Source: Anthocerotibacter panamensis C109
GTDB lineage: Bacteria > Cyanobacteriota > Cyanobacteriia > Gloeobacterales > Anthocerotibacteraceae
Reading direction: 5' to 3'
DNA length: 64,000 bases
Assembly: GCF_018389385.1 (NCBI RefSeq)
Contig: NZ_CP062698.1
Location: forward strand, 124,001-188,000
The position numbers were made by a program, and so were the translations under genes. Each line of letters opens with the position of its first letter. Within the stretch, counting starts at the first letter, position 1. The notes beneath the pieces are model-generated. The model saw nothing but the letters and a program-made list of their open reading frames with translations. It searched no databases and was not told where the DNA came from. Shown one piece after another: positions 49,476-59,301 of the stretch.

Positions 49476-51422
49476 CTATTGCGTGGCCTGCCATGCCCGG
49501 AGCACTTCCGCTACGCTCCAGGCTTGGGCAAAACAGCCTCGGGGGGTCATGGGGGCATCCCCATCAAAAATTTCGCTGATGGACCCCAGCCCATGGGCCA
49601 TAAGGTGGTGTGCCATGGGCAGCAAAAAAGACCGCGCCCGTGCCGGGTCTTGATAAACGCGTAGATGGGCCAGGGTAAAAGGCCCCAAAAGCCACCCCCA
49701 AACGGTGCCCTGATGGTAAGCTCCGTCTCTTTGGAGCGCACTGCCCCCGTAATGACCTTGGTAGCAAGGATCGGTCGGCGCTAGCGAACGCAGGCCATGG
49801 GACGTGAGTAGATGACGGGCACAGACCTCGACTACCGCCCGCTCTTGGGCGGGGGGGAGCAGACGCTCAGGCAAAGACACCGCAAAAAGCTGGTTGGGGC
49901 GCAAGCTCGGGTCGGCCCCATCCGGTCCATCCAACACGTCATAGCAATAGCCCAAGTCCTCCGCCCAGAAGCGGCTAAAGTGCTCTAGCACCTGCTTCGC
50001 CTGCTCCTCGTATGCCGTGCCGGACTTCCCTAACTGCTGCGCGAAGCGAACCATCGACCTGAGCGCGTTATACCAAAGCGCATTGATCTCAATGGGTTTC
50101 CCGATGCGGGGGGTGACGACCCAATCTCCGACCTTGGCATCCATCCAAGTCAGTTGCACCCCCGCTTCTCCCGCATAGAGCAAGCCGTCTGTGGGGTCTA
50201 CATGGATGTTATGGCGCGTGCCCCGGTGGTGCAAGTCCATAATATCGATGAGTACGGGGAAGAGTTCCTCAAGCAGCGCATCATCCCCAGTCGCCTGATA
50301 GTAGGCGCGGATGGCTTCAAAGTACCAGAGCGTGGCATCGACGGTATTGTATACAGGGCGCGCTCCTTGGTCGGGGAAACGGTTCGGGAGCATACCCTGA
50401 TCCACATGGTGCGCAAACGTTTGGAGGATGGTCCGCGCAAGCTCGGGTCGTCCCGTAACCAACGTGAGACCGGGCAGGCTAATCATGGTGTCTCTCCCCC
50501 AGTCGGAGAACCAGGGATACCCAGCGAGAATCGTCTTGCCCATCGTGCCATCAGCCAGCGGGCGCACAACAATACATTGGTCTGCCGCCAGGACCAGTTG
50601 TTGTAGCCAGGGCTCGGTCATATTCCCGGCAGTGGTCAGGAGTTGCTGTTCATGGCGATGCTGAGCTTCCAGGGAGCCTTGGGCATCAGGCTCCAGGCTA
50701 GCCGTCACAGTAAAAGATTCGCCGGGATGGAGCGTGTGGATAAAAGTCGCGCAGTGTAGATGGTCCTCCTGATGGTCTAGCCCCCGGTGCTGTTCGAGCG
50801 CCAGTTGGAAGCCGTAATACCATGCGTGGGCCACCTCGACCGTCCCCCGGTCAGCGGCTAGATAAAAGGGCACTGCTGCTGGAAAAGCCTGCACGCAGAC
50901 CCCCCGTTCCAGCGCGTGGACCTCCATCTGCCAGCCCTGCGCGTGGGTCTGTCCGTGGAAATCTCGGTAGTTGACGAGCGCCTTAGCCGTCACAGTCAGG
51001 GGTTTTGTCCCCCGCCGGAGGGTGTAGCGAATGCAGGTCGTGTTCTGGCCTTGGGGCATCCAGACCTGTTTTTCCAAAAGCGCATCGGCGCAGGCAAACT
51101 GCCAAACCGGGACGCTCCCCTCCAGACGGAAATGCTCAATATGGAGATAGCCTTGAGGCGCAATCGTGCCATCTGCCCAACGGTGCGTCGCCAATGGGAA
51201 GTCCACACCCCCATACTGAGCGGTCTCTTCGAGTTGGGCCAGCAAGAGCGTCCGCGCCAGAGGTGGCTGGAGGGCGGCGACCAGAAGTCCATGGTAGCGG
51301 CGGGTGAGTAGACCAGCCACGCTCCCGCAAGCATACCCCCCAAGGCCATTGGTGACCAGCCATTCCCGCGCCTCAGCAGTCGGCAACACCCCACAAACTT
51401 CTCGTCCGAAATGGATATTCAC
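49476..51422 (-). CDS. Glycogen debranching enzyme (amylo-alpha-1,6-glucosidase, GH133)
   Basis: A 648-residue protein. EWLVTNGLGGYACGSVAGLLTRRYHGLLVAA at the N-terminus is typical of bacterial GDE-type enzymes; the catalytic (alpha/alpha)6 domain has GYPWFSDWGRDTMISLPGLTL and the Glu-containing AGEAGVQLTWMDAK. It should hydrolyse alpha-1,6 branches of glycogen left by phosphorylase. It stands alone, convergent with the multicopper oxidase and divergent from acs with about 250 bp between. Confidence 0.9.
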   Translation of the reverse strand: MNIHFGREVCGVLPTAEAREWLVTNGLGGYACGSVAGLLTRRYHGLLVAALQPPLARTLLLAQLEETAQYGGVDFPLATHRWADGTIAPQGYLHIEHFRLEGSVPVWQFACADALLEKQVWMPQGQNTTCIRYTLRRGTKPLTVTAKALVNYRDFHGQTHAQGWQMEVHALERGVCVQAFPAAVPFYLAADRGTVEVAHAWYYGFQLALEQHRGLDHQEDHLHCATFIHTLHPGESFTVTASLEPDAQGSLEAQHRHEQQLLTTAGNMTEPWLQQLVLAADQCIVVRPLADGTMGKTILAGYPWFSDWGRDTMISLPGLTLVTGRPELARTILQTFAHHVDQGMLPNRFPDQGARPVYNTVDATLWYFEAIRAYYQATGDDALLEELFPVLIDIMDLHHRGTRHNIHVDPTDGLLYAGEAGVQLTWMDAKVGDWVVTPRIGKPIEINALWYNALRSMVRFAQQLGKSGTAYEEQAKQVLEHFSRFWAEDLGYCYDVLDGPDGADPSLRPNQLFAVSLPERLLPPAQERAVVEVCARHLLTSHGLRSLAPTDPCYQGHYGGSALQRDGAYHQGTVWGWLLGPFTLAHLRVYQDPARARSFLLPMAHHLMAHGLGSISEIFDGDAPMTPRGCFAQAWSVAEVLRAWQATQ

Positions 51423-51675
51423 GCCTCAAGCTCCTGTTTCTGCTGCGTCTGTATCTTTTTATGCGATACGAACCTAGCTCTGGTTCTACCAACAGTACGT
51501 CTTCTACCGGGTTGCGGATCAGGAGGCTAAACCAGTATCCAGCCAACGGGAATAGACCCCAGGGATCGCCTGAGCAAACAGGAGGATCATTCTCTGCTAG
51601 GCTAAAAGTTGACCCGCGCCCCATCCTTCCCGACTAGCGACTGCGAGAAGGCCCGCGCCTACAGGGGTTCCCGCC

Positions 51676-53631
51676 ATGCCTCTCCCCGATGACGGTTCGA
51701 TCATCGAGTCGATCCTCACTGAGCAACGAAGCTTTATGCCCAGCGAAAGCTTTAGCGAACAAGCCTATATTGACGGCGCATCCTACCGTCAGCTATACCA
51801 CCAATCCATCACCGACCCCGAGCGATTTTGGGCCGAACAGGCGATGGAGCATCTGCACTGGTTCAGCCCTTGGGAGCAGACCCTCGATTGGCAACCGCCC
51901 CGCGTGCAGTGGTTTAAAGGCGGTAAGCTCAATCTCGCCTACAACTGCCTGGACCGCCATCTGACCACCGAACGCCGCCACAAAGTCGCCTTGGTCTGGG
52001 AAGGAGAACCGGGCGATACCCGCAGTTTTACATACCTACAACTGCACCAAGCCGTCGCGCAGATGGCTAACACGCTCAAGGAACTCGGCATCACAAAAGG
52101 AGACCGGGTCGGGATCTACCTGCCGCTCATCCCCGAAGCCGCCATCGCCATGCTCGCCTGTGCCCGATTGGGGGCACCCCACTCGGTTGTATTTGGCGGC
52201 TTTAGTGCAGAGGCGCTCAAGGACCGGCTCATGGATGCACAGGCTAAGGTCGTGATCACCGCTGATGGAGGCTGGCGCAGAGGGAACATCGTCGCGCTCA
52301 AAGAAAATGTGGACCGGGCTTTGGCGGATGGGGCGGCTCTGGTGCAGCACGTTTTGGTGGTAAAGCGCACCGGACAGGCTATCTCCTGGAATGTCGGGCG
52401 TGACCATTGGTGGCATGAGTGGCAAGGACGGGTCAACGACGAGTGTCCCGCTGAACCGATGGATGCGGAGGATCTGCTGTTTATCCTCTACACCTCAGGG
52501 ACGACCGGCAAACCGAAGGGCATTGTCCACACCACCGCCGGGTATAACCTCTACACGCATCTCACCACCCGCTATATTTTCGACCTCAAGGATACCGATC
52601 TGTACTGGTGTACTGCCGATATTGGTTGGATCACCGGTCACTCCTATGTCGTCTACGGGCCACTCTCCAATGGGGCAACGGTCTTTCTCTATGAGGGGGC
52701 TCCCAATTGGCCGGACTATGACCGCTTCTGGGCACTGATAGCCAAGCACCGGGTGAATATTTTGTACACCGCCCCCACGGCAATCCGGGCCTTTATGAAG
52801 TGGGGTTTACCGTATGTGCAGAAGCATGACCGCTCTTCGCTGCGCCTGTTGGGTACGGTCGGGGAGCCCATCAACCCGGAAGCTTGGATATGGTACCACA
52901 CGCACATTGGTCAGGGCCGTTGCCCCATCGTGGACACCTATTGGCAGACAGAGACGGGCGGAATTGTCATCACGGCGCTGCCCGGTGCGGTGCCAACCAA
53001 GCCCGGTTCCGCCGCGCTACCCTTTTTCGGGATCGTCCCTAAAGTGGTGAACAAGGCTGGAGAGCCTAGCCCCGCGCATGTAGGCGGTTACCTCACCATC
53101 CAAAAGCCCTGGCCGGGGATGATGCGGACAATCTACAACGACCACGACCGCTTCGTTCAGAACTACTGGCAACAGGTCCCGGGGGTGTACTTCACTGGGG
53201 ATGGGGCGATGTGCGATGAAGACGGCTATTTCTGGGTCATGGGGCGGGTGGACGATGTGCTCAATGTCAGCGGGCACCGCTTAGGGACCATGGAAGTGGA
53301 ATCCGCATTGGTTGCCCATCCGCTCGTGGCAGAAGCCGCAGTAGTAGGCCGTCCTGACGACATCAAGGGCGAAGCCATAGTCGCCTTTATCACACTCAAC
53401 CAAGGCATCCAAGCCTCAGACAGCCTCGCCCAAGAACTAAAGAGCCATGTGGTCGCAGCCATTGGTGCCATTGCCCGTCCCGAAGAGATCCGCTTCACCG
53501 ACAATCTACCCAAGACACGTTCCGGGAAGATCATGCGCCGCTTACTTAGGGCCATTGCTCGGGGGGATGAGATCCTTGGCGACACCTCGACGCTGGAAGA
53601 TCGCTCAGCCCTAGAGCAGCTCCGGGGCTGA
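51676..53631 (+). CDS. acs: Acetyl-CoA synthetase
   Basis: A 651-residue AMP-forming enzyme. GVYL-type domain motifs include [15 protein letters not shown] (P-loop), [10 protein letters not shown] (A5), [33 protein letters not shown] and, at the end, [15 protein letters not shown] with the catalytic and acetylatable Lys. It activates acetate to acetyl-CoA. An alternative start at ATG 51736 exists; length at 51676 fits family members. No ribosome site is strong. Confidence 0.93.
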   Translation: MPLPDDGSIIESILTEQRSFMPSESFSEQAYIDGASYRQLYHQSITDPERFWAEQAMEHLHWFSPWEQTLDWQPPRVQWFKGGKLNLAYNCLDRHLTTERRHKVALVWEGEPGDTRSFTYLQLHQAVAQMANTLKELGITKGDRVGIYLPLIPEAAIAMLACARLGAPHSVVFGGFSAEALKDRLMDAQAKVVITADGGWRRGNIVALKENVDRALADGAALVQHVLVVKRTGQAISWNVGRDHWWHEWQGRVNDECPAEPMDAEDLLFILYTSGTTGKPKGIVHTTAGYNLYTHLTTRYIFDLKDTDLYWCTADIGWITGHSYVVYGPLSNGATVFLYEGAPNWPDYDRFWALIAKHRVNILYTAPTAIRAFMKWGLPYVQKHDRSSLRLLGTVGEPINPEAWIWYHTHIGQGRCPIVDTYWQTETGGIVITALPGAVPTKPGSAALPFFGIVPKVVNKAGEPSPAHVGGYLTIQKPWPGMMRTIYNDHDRFVQNYWQQVPGVYFTGDGAMCDEDGYFWVMGRVDDVLNVSGHRLGTMEVESALVAHPLVAEAAVVGRPDDIKGEAIVAFITLNQGIQASDSLAQELKSHVVAAIGAIARPEEIRFTDNLPKTRSGKIMRRLLRAIARGDEILGDTSTLEDRSALEQLRG

Positions 53632-53937
53632 CCTTCCTCATCAAGGAGAAGGGCTGAGTGATCCCTTCATTCCCCACCTCACCCATTCCTCGAAAAAGAG
53701 GGAACCTTCTCTAAAAAAATGAGGTGGTTCTCTGAAAATTAGGCAACAATCCCTAAACATTGGGGAATGGCTCTTAAAAAAATAAGACAGAAAAAAATAG
53801 GACTCACCTTGATGACTCCGTATAATCTCTTATGGATTTCTAGAGTGCTGAACCTCTATGCTTCCACCTGAAACCCAATCCCCGTAGTGTCCTAAGTCTA
53901 CCTATCATCCTAAAGCCGCCAATTTTTAGGAGTAAAC

Positions 53938-54621
53938 GTGTCCACCTATGAGTCGCGTCAGCCCAAACCCGCCTCCAACCATATCCCCCAACCGCGCAAG
54001 ACTTCCACGGTTAAGCCGCCGGTGGTTCAAGCACAGCCCGTGGAAGCTGAACCACCCGTGCTAACGTACACCCCGCTACCTGACGATTTCCTCACCAATA
54101 ACCCTTTGAAGCAAGTACCCGGTGAGCCCGCGTCCGGTCAGCGTAGACTATCCCCTATCCGAATTCCATTCAATGTTCCACAACCCAGCCAACAGCTTCA
54201 ACGGCAAGAACTGGTTCAACTGAACCCGCTCAAGGGTGCAGCCAAGGCAGATGAAGCGCTGGAACTGGCTCAGAAAGAGTTATTGCATCTCAACCGGGAA
54301 ATGGCGCTGGAGATGGCGCAGGCAGCGGCAGATCTGGCAGGGATAGCGGACCCAACGCCAATTTCTGACGGGATCAGTGCCGCGATTAGCTTGGCAAAAG
54401 GGGATTACTTGGGTGCGGGGTTGTCACTTGTCTCGATGGTGCCTTATTTAGGCGATGCGGTGGGTAAATCCATCAAAGCTGCCCGTAATGCCAAGCAAGC
54501 AGAGCGTCTACTCCAACGTATTGAGGCACTGACGCAACAGATCCACAAACTTAATCCCGCCCTTGAACACAAAGCGTCTGAGGCTATGGGGGACAGGGCA
54601 AACGCATCTAAAAAAACTTGA
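53938..54621 (+). CDS. Polymorphic-toxin pre-toxin fragment
   Basis: A 227-residue protein from GTG 53938 with TAGGAG before it. Residues 1-95 are Pro/Gln-rich and disordered. Residues 110-190 (ALEMAQAAADLAGIADPTPISDGISAAISLAKGDYLGAGLSLVSMVPYLGDAVGKSIKAARNA) match the pre-toxin segment found before C-terminal toxin domains of secreted polymorphic toxins. A toxin domain is absent, so this is a truncated or orphan piece. The 300 bp before it contain short inverted repeats (CCACCTCA with TGAGGTGG) but no gene. Confidence 0.55.
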   Translation: MSTYESRQPKPASNHIPQPRKTSTVKPPVVQAQPVEAEPPVLTYTPLPDDFLTNNPLKQVPGEPASGQRRLSPIRIPFNVPQPSQQLQRQELVQLNPLKGAAKADEALELAQKELLHLNREMALEMAQAAADLAGIADPTPISDGISAAISLAKGDYLGAGLSLVSMVPYLGDAVGKSIKAARNAKQAERLLQRIEALTQQIHKLNPALEHKASEAMGDRANASKKT

Positions 54622-54622
54622 C

Positions 54623-54644
54623 AAATTCATGAATGCATGAATTT
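54623..54644. promoter_or_regulatory. Palindrome after the toxin fragment
   Basis: AAATTCATG-AATG-CATGAATTT, a perfect 9-bp inverted repeat starting 2 bp past the stop. It has no T-run, so an operator is as likely as a terminator. The 54645-54852 stretch has no recognisable gene. Confidence 0.4.
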
Positions 54645-54852
54645 AATTTCTTACCTCAATCCAATACTCGAACCCGTGAACGAATGCCTGGGACTTACAA
54701 CTATTGTCCTGATTAACATCCGCTAGCCAGTCAACAGCTTGGATTACTTCTTACGTGAGCTTATTTTTCCATGCAGCTTCAACCCAAGACTTTCTTGAGG
54801 TCTATCTCTGTTACGCTATTGCTATTGCTTGATTATTTTCGCCATGTACTCG

Positions 54853-55488
54853 TCATCCAAACCTGCACGGTAGCGCTTTATTGCATTGTAGAGTGGATTT
54901 TTCTTCTAGGGTCTGATAATTAGGTAATGGGGCTTGTTGGCGAAAGTCTAAATTCACCTGTGGATTAAAATTGAACCAGTCGCGAAAACCCTCTGGGCAA
55001 GAAGGTTTCCAGTCTTGAGCTTTCCCATCCGGTACCGATAAATAACCCGAATGTCCCAAGTTATCAGGGATAGCAGGGAGAATATCCATATGAAAGTCAT
55101 TAGCATATGTAATACGAATACATCGATTCTTGCGCTCGATCATATTTGCATACTTACCATGGTACAGTAGCCGAGATTCTACTGTATTAAGCAATAAGAT
55201 AGGCTCAATAGAGTGGTAGTTTTCTTGTAGCAGTAATACAAAGTCTAAGTCAAATTCATTTTTGTCATAAGGACGAACTGTAGTGCCAATAGCATAACTT
55301 CCTTGAGGAAAAATTCTTAATTTATATTTGGATAAAGTCGCACATTCATCCAACCATTCACCCACTGCTTGATAGCGGCTATCAACAATTTCATGACTAG
55401 ATAGAGGAAGCTGTAATTTGGTACAGATTGGTCTGATTAACGAATCAAGGCTTGTAAGAAAAGCATCGGCTTTTAGAGCTTGTACCAT
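54853..55488 (-). CDS. CD-NTase-like nucleotidyltransferase, truncated
   Basis: 211 codons. RIFPQGSYAIGTTVRPYDKNEFDLDFVL has the GS and Asp-x-Asp motifs of the Pol-beta/CD-NTase catalytic core, and ITYANDFHMDILPAIPD contains the third acidic residue. Such enzymes (SMODS, DncV-like) make cyclic nucleotides for CBASS antiphage defence. The frame ends in a nonsense-like tail (LQCNKALPCRFG) where a second helical domain of about 150 residues should follow, so the gene is truncated and probably inactive. No CBASS effector is found alongside. Confidence 0.7.
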   Translation of the reverse strand: MVQALKADAFLTSLDSLIRPICTKLQLPLSSHEIVDSRYQAVGEWLDECATLSKYKLRIFPQGSYAIGTTVRPYDKNEFDLDFVLLLQENYHSIEPILLLNTVESRLLYHGKYANMIERKNRCIRITYANDFHMDILPAIPDNLGHSGYLSVPDGKAQDWKPSCPEGFRDWFNFNPQVNLDFRQQAPLPNYQTLEEKSTLQCNKALPCRFG

Positions 55489-55623
55489 TGTTATCCTCCG
55501 TACAAGGGTGGCGATGCCCCCTAGAAATTTCTACTCCCCCGGTTATAGGGCAAAAGTTGATAAATGGGCTAAAATTAAAAAATAATGTCAACCAAAGCAA
55601 ACGCAGGTACCCGGTGGTAAACC

Positions 55624-56796
55624 ATGATCAGTCAGAGACTCAAGCAGCTACGCCTTGCCCGGGGTTTTTCGCTGGAAGCTCTAGCAGCACAGTTGGGAGG
55701 CGTAATCACTAAACAGGCATTGTCTAAATACGAACAAGGAAAGATACAGCCTTCTGCAAGAATCCTGACCAAGTTAGCTGCTGCCTTAGGCGTTAAGGCT
55801 GCCCATCTTTTTGCAGAGCCAGATATTGAAGTAAATTTCATCGCTTACCGTAAAGCATCAAAAATGACTAAACGTGACCAAGACCATGTTGAGAGCCTTG
55901 TCAGCCATCAATTGGAAGAGCGCGTTCGACTCCAGCATCTACTCTATGGAAGTAGTGGCGTTGATTTACCGATTGGGGCATTTTCGATTTCTTCTATAGA
56001 GGCCGCCGAACACGCTGCAATGGAATTGCGTAAACGCTGGGACTTAGGGAAAGACCCAATTGCCAGCCTAAGTGGGGTATTAGAAGACCACTTCATTCAT
56101 GTTTTGCCCATTGCAGCGGGTAAAGGATTTGATGGCATTTCTGCTGTAGCTTACGCTCCTGAGCAAGAAATAGTTGCGGCAGCGGCAGTTACGCAGTCAG
56201 GAGTAGCTGGTGAACGCCAACGGCTCAATTTAGCTCATGAATTGGGGCATCTTGTCCTCAAACTTTCTGATGCGGTTGACGAAGAGAAAGCAGCGTTCCG
56301 TTTTGGAGCCGCCTTCCTTGCTCCAGCAGATGTCCTTTTTCTGGAAGTCGGTCGTCATCGTACTGCGCTCAACCTTGAAGAGCTACTGCTACTCAAACAA
56401 CGCTTTGGAATGAGCATCCAGGCTTTGTTATACCGATTACGTGATCTAGGAATCATCCATGACTCCTACTTCCGGGATTGGTTTATTCGGCTCAATGGAC
56501 TAGGCTGGCGGCGGCAGGAGCCGGAAGAATTACCTGCTGAGCAGCCTCAATGGCTGCGTCAAAATGTACTCCGTGCCCTGTCCGAAAAACTACTTCAACA
56601 CGTTGAGGCCGAGCAATTGCTACAAGAGCGCATCGTTATTGAGCAGCCACTTTCACTAGTGGAGCGTCGTGCTTTTATGAAGCTGTCTCTAGCTGAACGT
56701 AATCGGATGTTAGAGGAACAAGCTGAAAAGATGGTGGATTTCTACGAACAAGATGCTGAGTGGCGCGATCTTCAGGGAGGAGACTTCCTTGAGTAG
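55624..56796 (+). CDS. XRE regulator fused to ImmA/IrrE-type metallopeptidase
   Basis: A 390-residue protein. Residues 1-70 are an HTH_3 domain (LARGFSLEALAAQLGGVITKQALSKYEQGKIQP). Around residue 205, NLAHELGHLVLKL is the HExxH zinc-peptidase motif of ImmA/IrrE proteins, followed by FGAAFLAP. These proteins cleave repressors or act as antitoxin-like regulators. It overlaps a MazF-like toxin gene by 8 bp, forming a likely toxin-antitoxin-like pair. Confidence 0.85.
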   Translation: MISQRLKQLRLARGFSLEALAAQLGGVITKQALSKYEQGKIQPSARILTKLAAALGVKAAHLFAEPDIEVNFIAYRKASKMTKRDQDHVESLVSHQLEERVRLQHLLYGSSGVDLPIGAFSISSIEAAEHAAMELRKRWDLGKDPIASLSGVLEDHFIHVLPIAAGKGFDGISAVAYAPEQEIVAAAAVTQSGVAGERQRLNLAHELGHLVLKLSDAVDEEKAAFRFGAAFLAPADVLFLEVGRHRTALNLEELLLLKQRFGMSIQALLYRLRDLGIIHDSYFRDWFIRLNGLGWRRQEPEELPAEQPQWLRQNVLRALSEKLLQHVEAEQLLQERIVIEQPLSLVERRAFMKLSLAERNRMLEEQAEKMVDFYEQDAEWRDLQGGDFLE

Positions 56797-57169
56797 TAAG
56801 CCTACGAAGCCTGTCGCCAAAATCCAACCGCATAGAGGAGAGATTTGGCAGGTCGATCTTGATCCCACATTAGGGTCGGAGATACAAAAAATCCGACCTG
56901 TTGTGGTTATTAGTTCAGATGCAATCGGCAGGCTACCTATCAAATTGGTTGCACCTATCACGGGATGGAACGCTAAGTTTTCTGGAAATATCTGGCATAT
57001 TCGGCTTGTACCAGATACTCTCAACAACCTCACGAAAGAGTCCGCAGTAGATACCCTTCAATTAAGAGGGTTAGATATCATTCGATTCAAAAGTAAAATT
57101 GGACAACTAACAGTAGACACAATGGAAGAAATCATAACAGCGATAGCTGCTGTTATTGAATTCTCCTAA
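56789..57169 (+). CDS. PemK/MazF-family toxin
   Basis: About 126 residues. RGEIWQVDLDPTLGSEIQKIRPVVVISSD is the MazF/PemK signature with the conserved Arg; LVAPITGW and LQLRGLDIIRFKSKIGQL follow. It would be a ribosome-independent mRNA endonuclease. TTG 56789 is preferred because GGAGGAGA lies directly before it; an upstream ATG at 56753 would need a long overlap. The metallopeptidase regulator encoded before it is probably its control. Confidence 0.82.
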   Translation: MSSKPTKPVAKIQPHRGEIWQVDLDPTLGSEIQKIRPVVVISSDAIGRLPIKLVAPITGWNAKFSGNIWHIRLVPDTLNNLTKESAVDTLQLRGLDIIRFKSKIGQLTVDTMEEIITAIAAVIEFS

Positions 57170-57179
57170 ACAAACGTGA

Positions 57180-57363
57180 GTTCGACGAGGCTAGAAGAAG
57201 GGCTGGGGTTCAGGTTCCCAGGAAACAGAAGGTTTATCTGGGTTGTACGTGTAAGCAATCAATCCAGCTACCAAATTCACCATGAAGTTAGTCATACTGC
57301 GATGCCGCGTATGGTCAATCTGACATAAATTCTTGAGCTGGTCGTTGACTGACTCAATTCTGG
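57180..57363 (-). pseudogene. IS982-family transposase C-terminal remnant
   Basis: On the minus strand it reads RIESVNDQLKNLCQIDHTRHRSMTNFMVNLVAGLIAYTYNPDKPS, the C-terminal block of IS982 transposases. The rest of the element is missing at 57364, where a repeat-bounded insertion begins. Confidence 0.65.
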
Positions 57364-57620
57364 AGGGGTGACACCGGAGCTAGGATACCTGCTGCATAAG
57401 CATTCTGGCTGCTAAGCCTTGGCGATGATACTTCGCCTTGCGGCGGTTGAGCAACAGGGACAACAGAAGAAAATGGGGAGCGGGCAGGACACAGCGCAGG
57501 AGCGCTTGGTATGCTGGAGAGAACATTTTTTATGGGGGTAGGCGGGTCATAAGCTAGCCTACCTTTTCTTATGGAATAGCTCTAGCACCCGCTTCTGCTC
57601 TGTCTTCTGGTGTCACCCCT
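57364..57620. mobile_element. 257-bp element with 12-bp perfect terminal inverted repeats (MITE-like)
   Basis: AGGGGTGACACC at the left and GGTGTCACCCCT at the right end are perfect inverses. The inside has no long ORF, and includes GGTAGGC and GCCTACC hairpin arms near 57540-57565. I see no clear target duplication. It could be an internally deleted IS or a MITE. Confidence 0.6.
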
Positions 57621-57651
57621 TCAGCTAATTTCCTTGGGTCCTTGGGTCTAA

Positions 57652-58071
57652 TCAAGGGCAAGACTGTTTCAGCCCCGCTAAAAAATTCCCAATCCGCGCA
57701 AATAATTCCACGGTCGCCGGGGGGAATGGGAAATCCGTCAATTCCTTGGGGCAGACCCAGCGAATTTCCTGACTTGCCCGTGTTTCTGGGGTGCCCGCTC
57801 GATAGTCACAGCGATAGCAGCGCAGGGTGAGCGTGAATTGGGGATAGGGGTGCTCTACCACCGTCAGCAGTTCTCCGACAGCGACCTGAATATTCAACTC
57901 CTCAGCAATTTCCCGCGCCACCGCCGCTTCGGGGGTTTCACCCGGTTCGACCTTGCCTCCAGGCAACTCCCACATTCCTCCCAAGAAGCCTTGATCCAAG
58001 CGACGGTCAATGAGTACCTTTCTATCCCGGACGATGAGACCAACGACGACAGATTTATGGGGCAGGTTCAT
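57652..58071 (-). CDS. mutT: NUDIX hydrolase, MutT/8-oxo-dGTP diphosphatase type
   Basis: A 139-residue protein with the complete Nudix box GGKVEPGETPEAAVAREIAEEL, in which REIAEEL holds the metal-binding Glu residues. MutT removes 8-oxo-dGTP from the nucleotide pool. Its ATG overlaps the stop of the PLP lyase gene by 4 bp, so it is last in a minus-strand operon of four genes. Confidence 0.85.
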   Translation of the reverse strand: MNLPHKSVVVGLIVRDRKVLIDRRLDQGFLGGMWELPGGKVEPGETPEAAVAREIAEELNIQVAVGELLTVVEHPYPQFTLTLRCYRCDYRAGTPETRASQEIRWVCPKELTDFPFPPATVELFARIGNFLAGLKQSCP

Positions 58072-59300
58072 AGCTTCAGTTCTCCCAATACCTGCAAAAT
58101 CTGCTCTAGGACCAGCTCCATATGCGCGAGGTGAACGCCTCCTTGCACATAGACGATATAGGGTTCACGCAACGGACCATCGGCGGATAGCTCAATCGTA
58201 CTGCCCTCAATAAATGTCCCGCCCGCCATGACCACGGCATCTTCGTAGCCGGGGACCACATCCGGTACCGGTTCTAGGTACGAGCTGACGGGAGAAGCCT
58301 GCTGTACCGCCCGACAAAAAGCCTGCAAACGCTCTTTTGTCCCCAAGCGAATAGCCTGAATAACATCGGTGCGTGGCGTGAGGGGCAAGGGATTCACCGG
58401 ATAGCCCAGCCGCTCGAAGACCCAAGCAGCCAAATGTGCTCCCTTCACCGCTTCGCCAACGACTCCTGGAGCCAGAAAAAGTCCCTGATAGAGCAGGCGA
58501 TTGAGGTCTAGAGAGGAGCCTCCTTCGCGTCCGATGCCCGGTGCCGTGAGCCGATAACAGGCCCGCTCCACCCATTCTGCACGCCCCGCTACATAGCCAC
58601 CCGCCGGAGCTAGCGTCCCGCCGGGATTTTTGATCAAGGAACCCGCCATCAGGTCCGCCCCGACCATCGTGGGCTCGACCGCTTCGACAAATTCGCCGTA
58701 GCAGTTGTCCACAAAACATACACAGTCCGGGTTTTGGTGCTTGATAAGATGGATGGCTTTCTCGATTTCTGCGACGCTCAGGCTAGAGCGCCAACTATAG
58801 CCGCAGGAGCGCTGGATCAACGCAAGGCGGGTGCGCGGGGTGATAGTTTGCGCAAGTGCGGCCCAATCCACCTGACCGGCGACTAGATCCAGTTCCCGAT
58901 AATCCACGCCAAAATCCTTCAAGGAGCCCTCACCCCTGCCGCGCAGACCAATAACTTCTTCTAGGGTGTCGTAAGGATGACCGCAGACTGCAAGCATTTC
59001 ATCGCCGGGACGCAAAACGCCAAATAGCGCACAGGCAATGGCATGCGTTCCTGAGACAAACTGCAAGCGCACCGCCGCCGCCTCAGCCCCCATGACCTGT
59101 GCAAAAACCCGGTCTAGCGTGTCTCGTCCCAGGTCATCATGACCGTAACCGCTCACCCCAGCAAAATGATGGGGACCGACCCGTTCTGCCGCCAACGCAT
59201 GGAGCACCCGCCGGAAATTGCAGCGGGTATTTTCTTCGACTGCGCCCCAGACCGTCTGGAGGTGGACTCTGGCTTCAGCCAGCCATTGTTGGGTCAGCAC
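58068..59300 (-). CDS. Methionine gamma-lyase/aluminium-resistance-family PLP protein
   Basis: About 410 residues. HHFAGVSGYGHDDLGRDTLDRVFA near residue 45 and FVSGTHAIACALFG, then VDNCYGEFVE and GSLIKNPGGTLAPAGGYVAG with the Schiff-base Lys, are the signature of the cyanobacterial and Firmicute family annotated as aluminium resistance or methionine gamma-lyase-like. Actual substrate is unproven. The frame is open to 59450, but those codons overlap the MBL gene; GTG 59300 lies 1 bp after the MBL stop and is chosen. Confidence 0.82.
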   Translation of the reverse strand: MLTQQWLAEARVHLQTVWGAVEENTRCNFRRVLHALAAERVGPHHFAGVSGYGHDDLGRDTLDRVFAQVMGAEAAAVRLQFVSGTHAIACALFGVLRPGDEMLAVCGHPYDTLEEVIGLRGRGEGSLKDFGVDYRELDLVAGQVDWAALAQTITPRTRLALIQRSCGYSWRSSLSVAEIEKAIHLIKHQNPDCVCFVDNCYGEFVEAVEPTMVGADLMAGSLIKNPGGTLAPAGGYVAGRAEWVERACYRLTAPGIGREGGSSLDLNRLLYQGLFLAPGVVGEAVKGAHLAAWVFERLGYPVNPLPLTPRTDVIQAIRLGTKERLQAFCRAVQQASPVSSYLEPVPDVVPGYEDAVVMAGGTFIEGSTIELSADGPLREPYIVYVQGGVHLAHMELVLEQILQVLGELKL

Positions 59301-59301
59301 G

